Position numbers and translations under genes: made by a program. From the NCBI GenBank assembly GCA_029260615.1, contig JAJDCX010000006.1, positions 1 through 64,000 on the forward strand: a DNA stretch of 64,000 nucleotides. The letters are read 5' to 3'. This document shows, piece after piece, positions 1-7,915 of this stretch. Each line of letters opens with the position of its first letter. The first letter of the stretch is position 1. The notes under the pieces were generated by a model that saw nothing but the letters and a program-made list of their open reading frames with translations, was not told the DNA's origin and searched no databases. Source of the DNA: Phycisphaeraceae bacterium (GTDB taxonomy: Bacteria; Planctomycetota; Phycisphaerae; Phycisphaerales; Phycisphaeraceae).

Positions 1-454
1 CTGTGATCCGTCATCTAGCCGGGACGGTCCGCTACCAAGGCCCCCGCCCCCGGCCCCCGGAAGTTTTCGAATTTTCATTCGATGCGCTTCTGGGGTGACG
101 GTTCCCGCCGCGGTCCCACGGCCGGAGGCCATGGGCTTTTGGGGGAAATTGGGGGCAGCCCTCGAGTCCCGGTCCTTTTAATCTTTGGATGCTCGGGGTA
201 GCTGTCGATCGTCGCCGTGAGGTTGTCGGCAGGCGCCCCCGGTCCCCGGATATTAGTCCAAGGATAAGTTGCGCCTCCACTGTTGGATGACGCGTCAGGT
301 TTGTGCGCACAAAAGTGGTTTAGGGGGTCGGGGAAATGGTTGTAAAAGGTGGGGGTGCCTGGGGTAAAGAAAATTTGTTATTAGGGTGGTTTTTGTTTGG
401 AGAATGGGTCAGATTGTGCGCACAGAGGCGGTTGCAGGCGGTGTAGCGTTCGCC
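1..454. other. Gene-free left edge with two TGTGCGCACA palindromes
   Basis: No convincing coding region is seen in this GC-rich stretch; the minus-strand frame across it has a composition unlike the neighbouring genes. A perfect 14-bp palindrome (TTTGTGCGCACAAA) lies at 300-313, and its 10-bp core TGTGCGCACA occurs again at 415-424. Such paired palindromes often are operators for a dimeric repressor. The regulated gene could lie beyond the left edge. Confidence 0.4.
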
Positions 455-805
455 CTATTTTTTCGTTCCACTGCTGTGCGTGAACACACGTGCGGCGAAA
501 GCTAACGCGAGGAGTAGCCATGAGAGCAACAGGTAACCATTAGCGGTGTGGCCAGCATCAATGTACCACTGCTGCCTGACCATAAACTGTTCAATCCGGG
601 TAAGAATCATTTCACGCTCGTAGTATTCGTGTTCGTCGATAGCTTGACGGTCGATGTCGAAGGCTTGGCGATCAATGATGCCATCGCGGACCACCGATGG
701 CATTTCGGGGCGACGAGTGGCTCCCAGATCGGTATAGATCGTGGCTGCAAATGCCGTGATAGATGTAGCAATCAGTAGCCAGGGAAGCAGTTTCCAAAGT
801 CGCAT
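455..805 (-). CDS. Small two-helix membrane protein, unknown function
   Basis: 116 residues when started at the ATG at 805. A hydrophobic segment follows the start (LWKLLPWLLIATSITAFAA) and a second lies near the C-terminus (YLLLSWLLLALAFAARVF). Between them is a charged ~60-residue loop rich in Asp, Glu and Arg. The reading frame stays open for another 80 codons upstream, but that part is Pro/Arg-rich and looks like non-coding GC-rich DNA, so the short form is preferred. No Shine-Dalgarno sequence is visible. I do not recognise the family; function unknown. It stands alone, with gene-free DNA on both sides. Confidence 0.55.
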   Translation of the reverse strand: MRLWKLLPWLLIATSITAFAATIYTDLGATRRPEMPSVVRDGIIDRQAFDIDRQAIDEHEYYEREMILTRIEQFMVRQQWYIDAGHTANGYLLLSWLLLALAFAARVFTHSSGTKK

Positions 806-1175
806 AGCGTCACTGCGTAGGCCAGGCATCAGCGGTATCGGCTCCCGGCCATTGCGGCTTGGGCACGGGGGTTTGATTGTATCGTGGTGGGAGGGGGGTC
901 TAGGGTTGGTCGTAAGACGGGTGGTTGGAGGAGGTGGTGCGGAGAAGCGGGCTTTCAGGGGAAGGCTGCTAGGGCTGTGGAGCATGGGGGCCAGGAGGGC
1001 GTGGGCTTGACCTTGGCGGTTGTGGCGTCGATACTTGGGGCTCAAAATGGACCCTTATGGAGCCGTCCCCGGAGCCTCCGGCCCCTCGGGCCCCAGTACC
1101 CCTGACCCCGATGGGTCGGCTGGTGTGGTAGCAGGCCCCCCGGACCCCGACCCCCTGCCACGGAGTTACCCGCGT
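806..1175. other. Gene-free divergent spacer
   Basis: 370 bp of G-rich DNA between the divergent small membrane protein and the propeller lipoprotein. Open frames cross it on both strands but their translations are low-complexity Gly/Arg/Pro. Apart from the ribosome-binding site of the next gene I see nothing definite in it. Confidence 0.5.
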
Positions 1176-2270
1176 ATGAAAATGCCCCCCATGGTTCGAA
1201 CGCTGCTGGTCTTGATGTTGTTGGTCACCAGTGGCTGTGGCAATTGGTCGCGTAAGCAGAGCCGATCGGGGCTGTTGGTTGAGCCAGCGGATGCGGCGAG
1301 GCTGGGGTATGTGGTGAACTGGTCGACGAACCTGGGTGTGCCTAAGCGTCATACGTTGAGTTCAGTGACCCTGCTGGGCGATTTACTATTCACTGTCGAG
1401 GCGCCTGGGAACCTGGTGTCGGCTATCTCGGTCCGCAATGGCGAGGTCCTGTGGCGTCGTGTGGTCGGTGCGCCAACGGAAACGGTGTACACGCCTGTGC
1501 GTGATGAAGATCGAGCCTATTTTAATAATGACACGACCCTGTTCACGGTCGGTATCGCGCACGGCGAGTTGATCGCGACGGCGGAGTTGGCGCAGGTGGT
1601 CGAGACCGGGCCGGTGCTGGCGGGACGTTATGCAATTTTCGGCGGGGTCGAGGGTACGGTGTTCGCTCATGACCTGGATGCGGGGTATGCCAAGTGGTCG
1701 TATCGGTTGACCAGCGGGATCGTGGTGTCGCCTGAGGAGTCCCAGCAGAATGTTTTTGTTGCGGATAGTCAGGGCGTGTATGCGGCGTTGCGTGCGGCGG
1801 ATGGGGAGCTGATTTTCCGTGGCAGGACGTTTGGGCCGGTGTCGGCACGGCCGGCATCGACGCGCAGCGGGATCTATGTCGCTTCTCACGATCAGTCACT
1901 GTACGCATTGAACCGTGTGACCGGGTCGGACAAATGGGTCTACCGGACCGCGAGCCAGTTGACCCAGGCCCCCGCGGCGCTGGGCCAAGGGGTGTACCTG
2001 CCGGTGTCCGGGTCCGGGCTGGTCGCGTTGGGTGCAACCGATGGCAAGCAGCGGTGGGCTACGGACCTGCAAGCCATGGCGGTGCATGCCCGCGGCGGGA
2101 ACGTGCTGCTACTTTACCCTGGCGGGCTACGGTGGGTGGATGAGAAGACCGGGCGTGTGGTCGAGGATGTCCAGACCATGCCGCTGCAGAAGATCGTGCC
2201 CCTGCCCGACGGCGGGTTGCTTGTCGTATCACCGGGTGGCCGGGTCCACAGGCTGATCGTCAAACGCTGA
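1176..2270 (+). CDS. PQQ-type beta-propeller lipoprotein (BamB-like)
   Basis: 364 residues from the ATG at 1176, which has GGAG at 1162-1165 ten bases upstream. A lipoprotein signal is clear: hydrophobic LLVLMLLVTS then GC. The rest is a series of ~40-residue blade repeats with PQQ-like patterns (NGEVLWRRVV, DAGYAKWSYRL, TGSDKWVYRT, DGKQRWATDL). This is the fold of BamB and of PQQ-repeat sensor or scaffold proteins. Inferred role: periplasmic lipoprotein scaffold. There is no BAM gene nearby, so true BamB function is not shown. The frame is open upstream of 1176, but that part is Pro/Gly-rich and lies before the signal peptide. Confidence 0.75.
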   Translation: MKMPPMVRTLLVLMLLVTSGCGNWSRKQSRSGLLVEPADAARLGYVVNWSTNLGVPKRHTLSSVTLLGDLLFTVEAPGNLVSAISVRNGEVLWRRVVGAPTETVYTPVRDEDRAYFNNDTTLFTVGIAHGELIATAELAQVVETGPVLAGRYAIFGGVEGTVFAHDLDAGYAKWSYRLTSGIVVSPEESQQNVFVADSQGVYAALRAADGELIFRGRTFGPVSARPASTRSGIYVASHDQSLYALNRVTGSDKWVYRTASQLTQAPAALGQGVYLPVSGSGLVALGATDGKQRWATDLQAMAVHARGGNVLLLYPGGLRWVDEKTGRVVEDVQTMPLQKIVPLPDGGLLVVSPGGRVHRLIVKR

Positions 2271-2343
2271 CCGCCCCCGGAAAATTTCCCGTGTAGGCCC
2301 AGCAGCCACAACCCACAACACGACTCCATTACATAAGCACACC

Positions 2344-2943
2344 ATGTCAAACCTTGTTCAGATAAAGACGGCCCTGATTTCCGTGAGCGACAAGACCGAC
2401 CTGATCCCCTTCGCCCGCAAGCTGGTCGGGCACGGCGTGACGATCGTCTCCACCGGCGGGACCGCGCGGACACTTAGCGAAGCGGGCATCGAGGTCACCG
2501 CGATCGACAAGGTCACCGGGTTCCCCGAGATGATGGACGGGCGGGTCAAGACGCTGCACCCCAAGGTCCACGGCGGGCTGCTGGCGTTGCGTGACAAACC
2601 CGACCACGTCAAGGCGATGACCGACCACGGGATCACCGCGATCGACCTGGTCTGTGTCAACCTCTACCCCTTTGAAAAAACCATCGCCCAGGAAGACGTC
2701 ACCGACGACCAGGCGATCGAGCAGATCGACATCGGTGGGCCTTCGATGATCCGTAGCGCCTCCAAGAACCATCGCTACGTCACCTGCGTCACCGACCCCT
2801 GCCAGTACGACCAGGTCGGCAACGATATCGACACGAATGACGGCTGCACCGGCTTCACACTCCGCCGACGCCTGGCGACCGCGGCCTTCAAACGGACCAG
2901 CGAGTACGACCAAGCGATCAACGCATGGTTGACAAACCGGTAG
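2344..2943 (+). CDS. purH: IMP cyclohydrolase domain of PurH, stand-alone
   Basis: 199 residues that match only the N-terminal IMP cyclohydrolase (MGS-like) half of bifunctional PurH, the last step of purine synthesis (FAICAR to IMP). The active-site blocks are all present: VSTGGTA, GRVKTLHPKVHGG, VNLYPF, and the IDIGGPSMIRSASKNH segment. The protein ends exactly where the domain boundary lies (AFKRTSEYDQAINAWLTNR). The usual ~390-residue AICAR transformylase half is missing, and no remnant follows: the convergent pyrF gene stops 21 bp downstream. So this is either a split purH, with a separate transformylase elsewhere, or a deletion that kept the first domain intact. The intact motifs favour a working enzyme. 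Confidence 0.85.
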   Translation: MSNLVQIKTALISVSDKTDLIPFARKLVGHGVTIVSTGGTARTLSEAGIEVTAIDKVTGFPEMMDGRVKTLHPKVHGGLLALRDKPDHVKAMTDHGITAIDLVCVNLYPFEKTIAQEDVTDDQAIEQIDIGGPSMIRSASKNHRYVTCVTDPCQYDQVGNDIDTNDGCTGFTLRRRLATAAFKRTSEYDQAINAWLTNR

Positions 2944-2964
2944 TTACCGCCGGGTTCAACAAGA

Positions 2965-3873
2965 TTATCCAAGGATCGATGCGACCTGCCGATTGAACTG
3001 GGCGGCGGCGTGGCTGACCGCGGTTTGCCAATCAGCCTTGGTATCTTTCTCATGTGCGTAGATGACGGATCGGCTGGCGGTGATGATCGCGCCGGTGCCG
3101 TCGGGTTTGAAGCAGGCCTTGACATCGTCGGGGCGACCGCCTTGGGCGCCGAAACCGGGGACCAGGAAGAGTTGTCGAGGCATGAGTTCCCGCAAGGTGG
3201 CGGCGTCTTGTGGCTTAGTCGCACCGACGACCGCACCCAGGAGGCTGTAGCCGGACTCACCGATGTATTGGGGGTTGCAGACGCCTAGGTCGGCGACGAT
3301 GTTCGCAACTGCCTGGCTGACCGTGCGTCCGTCGGCTAATGGCAGACTTTGCAGGGCATCACCGCCGGGATTGCTGGTGCGGACCAGGGCGAACAGACCG
3401 GCCCCGGCAAGCTGTGCGGCGTCGGTGAAGGGGGATAGGCCGTCGGCCCCGAGGTAGGCGTTGACGGTCAGGGCGTCTGCGGCGTGTTCGCCTGTCAGCA
3501 TCCCCGCGGCGTAGTGTGCGGAGCTCAAACCGATGTCGCCACGCTTGCCGTCGGCAATCACGATCAGTCCCAGCGATTTGGCAAAAGAAACCACACGCTC
3601 GTAGACCGTATAACCCTGGGCTCCGTAGCGCTCGAAACACGCAAGCTGTGGCTTCACTGCGGGGGTGTGTTCCGCAACCGCTTGAAGAACACCCTCACAC
3701 CAGGCCTCGATCCGTTCGGTTGGTGTGCCGGTTAAGGCCGCAGGCAGGCGTTCGAGCACTGGGTCCAGCCCGACGCACACCGGTGCGCCCTTGTCGGATG
3801 CGGCTCTTAATAAACGATCGGCAAAGTGATCGATGGCGGGGCTCCTGTGGTTAGGTCCGGGGATTGTAATCAA
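2965..3873 (-). CDS. pyrF: Orotidine 5'-phosphate decarboxylase (type 2)
   Basis: Last step of UMP synthesis. The product has FADRLL and VCVGLDP near the N-terminus, the catalytic IADGKRGDIG block, and LVPGFGAQGG, the usual set for the longer type 2 PyrF. The start is uncertain. A TTG at 3873 is used here, 14 bp after the upstream permease gene ends. It has only a weak GGCGG upstream, and it adds residues before the point where the family normally begins. A strong AGGAG lies at 3842-3846, seven bases before an in-frame ATC at 3834 (ATCGATCACTTTGCC, giving IDHFADRLL), which fits the family start much better. A farther upstream TTG at 3993 would overlap the permease by 105 bp and is unlikely. 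Confidence 0.85.
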   Translation of the reverse strand: MITIPGPNHRSPAIDHFADRLLRAASDKGAPVCVGLDPVLERLPAALTGTPTERIEAWCEGVLQAVAEHTPAVKPQLACFERYGAQGYTVYERVVSFAKSLGLIVIADGKRGDIGLSSAHYAAGMLTGEHAADALTVNAYLGADGLSPFTDAAQLAGAGLFALVRTSNPGGDALQSLPLADGRTVSQAVANIVADLGVCNPQYIGESGYSLLGAVVGATKPQDAATLRELMPRQLFLVPGFGAQGGRPDDVKACFKPDGTGAIITASRSVIYAHEKDTKADWQTAVSHAAAQFNRQVASILG

Positions 3874-3887
3874 ATCACTGCCGCCGG

Positions 3888-4907
3888 TTATACCTGCCCA
3901 CGTCCAAGCTGTGGGCGGAGCATCCACAGGAACGCGGGGCCTCCGACGATCGCGGTGAAGATGCCGATCGGCATCAGGCCGATACCTAGCCAAAGGTTCA
4001 GCGCGGCGCTGGCGGTGTCAGCGGTGATGACCAGTGAAGCGCCCAGCAGGGCCGAACCGATCAGCAGTGGGCCGTGACGGGGGCCCAGCGCCAGGCGTGC
4101 GATGTGTGGGCAGACCAAGCCAACAAAGGCGATCGGGCCGGCCAAGACCACCGCACCGGCGGCCAGCAGGCTCGCCACCGCGAACAACACCGCCCGCAGC
4201 CGTGGCAGGTTGACCCCCAGGCTCATCGCCTCGGCGTCCGATGTGGTGGCGACATCCATCGCGCGCGAAGCGAAGAGTAGAACGAATAGTCCTAAGAGTG
4301 TCACGATACCGATCAGCCAGACGGTCAGGGTTGCGGCGCTGCCGTCGAGGCTGCCCATCATCCAGCGAGCGATGTTGTCGCGGACCCCGCCTGGGCCGAC
4401 CAGGTAATTCATCATCAGGATCAGTGCGCCGCAGATCGTTGAAAGGACGACGCCGGTGAGCAGCAGGCCCAGCGGGTCGATCACCCCTTTGCGTCGGCCG
4501 GCCATGAAGACGATGAGCATGACGGTGGCGGCACCGAGCACCGCCCCGCCGGCGTTTGTGCCGACCGCGACCTCACCTTGCCAAAGGTAATGAAGATACG
4601 ACTGCACCATGATCCCCGCGCCCGCCCCGGTGGAGAGCCCGAGTATGTAGGGTTCGGCCAAGGGGTTGCGCAACAGGGTCTGCAGCGACACACCGCTGAC
4701 CGACAGCGCGACGCCGACGATCAAACCGATGAGCATCCGAATGATTCGGTCTTCGATGACAAACGCCGCGTGTTCACCGGTGGGCCAGCCGAGCTCCGCC
4801 GAGCCGATGGTGAGCCGTGCAACCACCGCCGCTAATAAGACCAGCGCCATCGCCGACAGCGCCACCGCGACGCGCCGGGCGGGGTTGTGTGGCGTGGGGT
4901 TACTCAT
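3888..4907 (-). CDS. FecCD/BtuC-family ABC transporter permease
   Basis: 339 residues, strongly hydrophobic, with about nine to ten membrane segments. The conserved FecCD block SGVSLQTLLRNPLAEPYILGLS is present (residues ~70-90), as is FVGLVCPHIARL, the loop that contacts the ATPase. The family moves iron-siderophores, haem or cobalamin across the inner membrane. The start codon overlaps the end of the binding-protein gene by 8 bp, so the two are translated together. No ATP-binding subunit (BtuD/FecE) is encoded in this window, so it must be supplied from elsewhere. The substrate cannot be told from sequence. Confidence 0.88.
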   Translation of the reverse strand: MSNPTPHNPARRVAVALSAMALVLLAAVVARLTIGSAELGWPTGEHAAFVIEDRIIRMLIGLIVGVALSVSGVSLQTLLRNPLAEPYILGLSTGAGAGIMVQSYLHYLWQGEVAVGTNAGGAVLGAATVMLIVFMAGRRKGVIDPLGLLLTGVVLSTICGALILMMNYLVGPGGVRDNIARWMMGSLDGSAATLTVWLIGIVTLLGLFVLLFASRAMDVATTSDAEAMSLGVNLPRLRAVLFAVASLLAAGAVVLAGPIAFVGLVCPHIARLALGPRHGPLLIGSALLGASLVITADTASAALNLWLGIGLMPIGIFTAIVGGPAFLWMLRPQLGRGQV

Positions 4908-5889
4908 GGGTTTGCCCGCCGATCACTGCGGGGGTCGCGTTAGGGTCGGCCATCACCTGGTCGATCTGCTCGGCTATTTCAGGGTGGATCGCTTTGGCTA
5001 TGTCGGCGCAGATACGGGTGATCGAGGTGCTGGGCAGCAGGGCAAGCGGGTCGTTGATGACGTAGACCCGGCCGGTTTGGATCGCGGGGATCGGCAGGTC
5101 AGCGAACCATGCGAGCCTGGGATCGTCTTGTTGCAGTTCAGGGGCGTTGGGTTGGAGGAACAACACGACCTGCGGCGAAAGTGTCAGCAGCGATTCTCGG
5201 TCGTATTCGGGTGCGGTGACGGTCGCGTCGGCTGCGGCGTTCAGTGCGCCGGCAAAGCCAAGCAACTCGTCATGCACGGTGCCGGGGCCACAGACCATCA
5301 CCGGGCCGGTCCCGATGACCAGCAGCACGGAGGGTTTATCTAAAGGCGAAGTCAGTGAGCCGATCGCCGCGAGTTGATGCAGCATCCGCATCTTCAACGC
5401 CATCGCCGTCTGGGGAACACCCAGCGACTCACCCAGGCTCGGGGCCGTATCCTTGTCAGGCACCTCGTTGTAAAGCACTTGGCCGATGTCCTGGATACTC
5501 AACGGGAACGGGAAGGTATGCAGTGCAAATAATCCCTGGTCAGCCAAGTCACGGAGGCGTGCTGGCGGGCCGGCAGGACCGACCATCATCAGGACATGAG
5601 TCGGGTTGGTTGACAACAACATCTCGGTGTTGACATCGTTGTAATTTCCGACGATCGGCAGGCCGGGAGGCGCGGCGGTCTCGTACTCGGCCACACCCAC
5701 GATCGCATCGGATAAACCAAGGTCGACGATCATCTGGCTGAGCGCCGGGGCGACGGTGACCAGCCGTGGGCGGGCGTCGTTGAATTCTTCGGCTATGGGA
5801 GGGGACGGCGAATCGTCCGCGCAACCGGCGGTTATGAAAACCAACAGCAACAAACACAGGCACTCTGATACCCGCCTTGCATAGCGCAT
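4900..5889 (-). CDS. BtuF-like periplasmic binding lipoprotein
   Basis: Substrate-binding protein of the FecCD transporter, a lipoprotein by its signal (CLCLLLLVFITAGC). The mature part starts with the class III binding-protein pattern: RLVTVAPALSQMIVDLGL, then VGVAEYE, PIVGNYNDVNTEMLL and PTHVLMMV. This is the BtuF/FhuD type for vitamin B12, haem or siderophores. I place the start at 5889 because it gives a compact signal peptide. An ATG at 5958 is in frame and overlaps the stop of the preceding membrane-protein gene (ATGA), so a longer coupled form is possible. Part of a minus-strand operon running from about 9.1 kb to 3.9 kb. Confidence 0.82.
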   Translation of the reverse strand: MRYARRVSECLCLLLLVFITAGCADDSPSPPIAEEFNDARPRLVTVAPALSQMIVDLGLSDAIVGVAEYETAAPPGLPIVGNYNDVNTEMLLSTNPTHVLMMVGPAGPPARLRDLADQGLFALHTFPFPLSIQDIGQVLYNEVPDKDTAPSLGESLGVPQTAMALKMRMLHQLAAIGSLTSPLDKPSVLLVIGTGPVMVCGPGTVHDELLGFAGALNAAADATVTAPEYDRESLLTLSPQVVLFLQPNAPELQQDDPRLAWFADLPIPAIQTGRVYVINDPLALLPSTSITRICADIAKAIHPEIAEQIDQVMADPNATPAVIGGQTHE

Positions 5890-5954
5890 GGGGGCATCGT
5901 AGGACGTTGTATTCATGGGTGCCAATGCGGGTAAATCGCTATAAACCGAGGGTG

Positions 5955-7376
5955 TCATGACTCGGTCGATTCGGTCGGCTCAGACGCTTGGGCGGGCTTG
6001 ACGTCCCCGCCCCCGGATGCCCCGGCCCCCCCGAAGGGCTCGACCTTGTCCTGCACCGCGGCGTCGTCGTCGGGGTCGGGCTCGAGATAGACCTCATCAA
6101 ACTCAACCAGGTCGGCGGAACGGCGAAGCAGCAGGTAGACCCATGTCTGTGCGTTGAAGTAGTAGCTGACGGCGAATGCGGGGAGTACGGCGATCAGGAG
6201 CTTGAGCCAAACCATGACCAGCGCGGCGGCGACGGTTCCAAGGCCGTCGAGGTTGTCCCAGTCGGCGTTGGGCAGGAGTTTGCCCCACATGGGGTCGGGC
6301 ATGATCGCGTCCAGGCGGGTCGTGCCTTCGACGACTTCACTGACCGCGCCGGCGGAGAGGCTGTTCTTTGTGATCCAGATCGTGCTGAAGACCACCAAGC
6401 CGATGAGCATGTAGGTCACCGCGCCGTAGACGATCATAACCGCGGTATAGAAGAGATAACGCCAGGGTCGGCCGACGACGTAGTTGAACGCCCGGCTGAC
6501 GACGTCAAACGCATCGGTGGCTTCTATTGCGATCGCAGGGATCAGCAGGTTCACCCCGAAGGCAAACCCGATCAACAGCATGGCGGCGATGAAGCCGGCT
6601 AGTAGCATCAGACCAAAGAGGATCGCACCTACGACGTCCGTGCCGGGGAAGTTGAACAACACCCAGCCGGATACCGCCAGCGCCAATCGGATGACCACTA
6701 CGATCCCAAGGGGGATCAATGGTGCGATCATGATCTGCACCCAGTAGTCCAGGCCGAAGCGGAGCCCAGCGAATGCGGAGATGTGTTCGCCACGGCAGGC
6801 GTCAACCGCCGCGACCCGGCAGATGGCCCCGCCGATGAGCGATGTCAGTGCGAAGGTGTACAGCAGGTAAACCACCATGAAGCCGGGGTGTGTGGCGTAG
6901 AGCCAGCCTGGGATGCGGATAACCATGGAAGCGATCGCGCCGATGACGCCGCCGCTGTCTGCCCCCCTGCCGCTGGCCAGGTCGCTGAGCCCGAAGTTCA
7001 GTGAGGTGGCCGAGACCACCAGCCGCTCGAACGCGCCGACCTGTTGGTCCAGGAGCGTGTTGAAGATGTAGTCTTTTTCGATCAGAGAACTCGTCGCATC
7101 AATCGCGTCGTCCTGGCTGCGCATCGTGGCGAGCCAGGCGTCAAACCCCGGGGCGTCTTTCTGGGCGTAGGCCTGGACCTCCTTGGGGTAGACGTTTGGG
7201 CCCCAGGCAAAATCCATCGCGACACCGCCGAGGTATAGCAGCAGGACAAGCATCAGCGACAGTAGCAGACGCCCGGGCTGGATCGCCATACGGAACGCGC
7301 TGAAGAGTCTGAGGACCGGCATGGCCGACCGCCAGTTAATCCCATCAAGCTCAATACGGTTTTCTTGCTCGGCCAT
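5955..7376 (-). CDS. Large multi-pass membrane protein, unknown function
   Basis: 473 residues. A short cytoplasmic N-terminus is followed by one membrane segment (LLLSLMLVLLLYLGGVAM), an extracytoplasmic stretch of ~90 residues, then about five more helices (for example FMVVYLLYTFALTSLIGGAI and AAMLLIGFAFGVNLLIPAIA). A soluble acidic, Pro/Glu/Ser-rich tail ends it. GGAG lies 6 nt before the ATG. It sits between rpiB and the binding-protein gene in the same operon. It resembles large conserved planctomycete membrane proteins of no known function; no catalytic motif is visible. Confidence 0.72.
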   Translation of the reverse strand: MAEQENRIELDGINWRSAMPVLRLFSAFRMAIQPGRLLLSLMLVLLLYLGGVAMDFAWGPNVYPKEVQAYAQKDAPGFDAWLATMRSQDDAIDATSSLIEKDYIFNTLLDQQVGAFERLVVSATSLNFGLSDLASGRGADSGGVIGAIASMVIRIPGWLYATHPGFMVVYLLYTFALTSLIGGAICRVAAVDACRGEHISAFAGLRFGLDYWVQIMIAPLIPLGIVVVIRLALAVSGWVLFNFPGTDVVGAILFGLMLLAGFIAAMLLIGFAFGVNLLIPAIAIEATDAFDVVSRAFNYVVGRPWRYLFYTAVMIVYGAVTYMLIGLVVFSTIWITKNSLSAGAVSEVVEGTTRLDAIMPDPMWGKLLPNADWDNLDGLGTVAAALVMVWLKLLIAVLPAFAVSYYFNAQTWVYLLLRRSADLVEFDEVYLEPDPDDDAAVQDKVEPFGGAGASGGGDVKPAQASEPTESTES

Positions 7377-7426
7377 TTCAAGCTCCGATGCGTGCCCCCG
7401 AGAATCCGGTCGGGGCAGCGGTTGGT

Positions 7427-7915
7427 TTATTCATTGATTGCTGCGGCGCGGTCCATCGAGGTTGATCCGGGGTCCAGGCCCTGCTCGATGGTCTGGATTT
7501 TCTGGACCCGTCTTTCGTGTCGGCCGCCCTCGAAGTCGGTGCGTACCCAGGCGGCGACGATCCGCTCGATCACACGGGCCCCCAGCATGTCCGCGGGGAT
7601 GCACAGGACGTTGGCGTCGTTGTGTCGGCGGGAGACCTCGGCATTCACCTCGTCATGCACCAGCGCGGCGCGGATGCCTTTGACTTTGTTGGCTGCGATC
7701 GACATCCCGATGCCCGAGCCGCATACCAGGATGCCCATGTCGGCAACGCCTGTGCTCACCGCTTGAGCAACGGGGTATGCCATGTCGGGGTAGTCACAGG
7801 AACGGGTCTTGCAGACACCCATCGGTATCGGGGTGTGGCCGTTGGCGGTCAGTGTTGAGGTGATGGCCAGGATGGCATCGGCGCCGCGGTGGTCGGCTCC
7901 CAGTGCGATTTTCAT
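7427..7915 (-). CDS. rpiB: Ribose-5-phosphate isomerase B (RpiB/LacAB family)
   Basis: 162 residues. Interconverts ribulose 5-phosphate and ribose 5-phosphate in the pentose phosphate pathway. It begins MKIALGADHRGA and carries VCGSGIGMSIAANKVKGIRAA (catalytic Cys and phosphate-binding loop), SRRHNDANVLCIPA, and a C-terminal region for the partner subunit. The start codon overlaps the stop of the upstream gene (ATGA), so translation is coupled. The neighbourhood (TsaC/Sua5, then LMW phosphatase, then RpiB) matches the Bacillus ywlC-ywlE-ywlF order. Confidence 0.93.
   Translation of the reverse strand: MKIALGADHRGADAILAITSTLTANGHTPIPMGVCKTRSCDYPDMAYPVAQAVSTGVADMGILVCGSGIGMSIAANKVKGIRAALVHDEVNAEVSRRHNDANVLCIPADMLGARVIERIVAAWVRTDFEGGRHERRVQKIQTIEQGLDPGSTSMDRAAAINE

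Noticed and set aside
32-310. 92-codon minus-strand frame at the left edge
   Set aside because: Low-complexity Arg/Pro/Gly translation and no ribosome site.
3834-3993. TTG at 3993 as pyrF start
   Set aside because: It would overlap the permease gene by 105 bp, and the added residues do not resemble PyrF.
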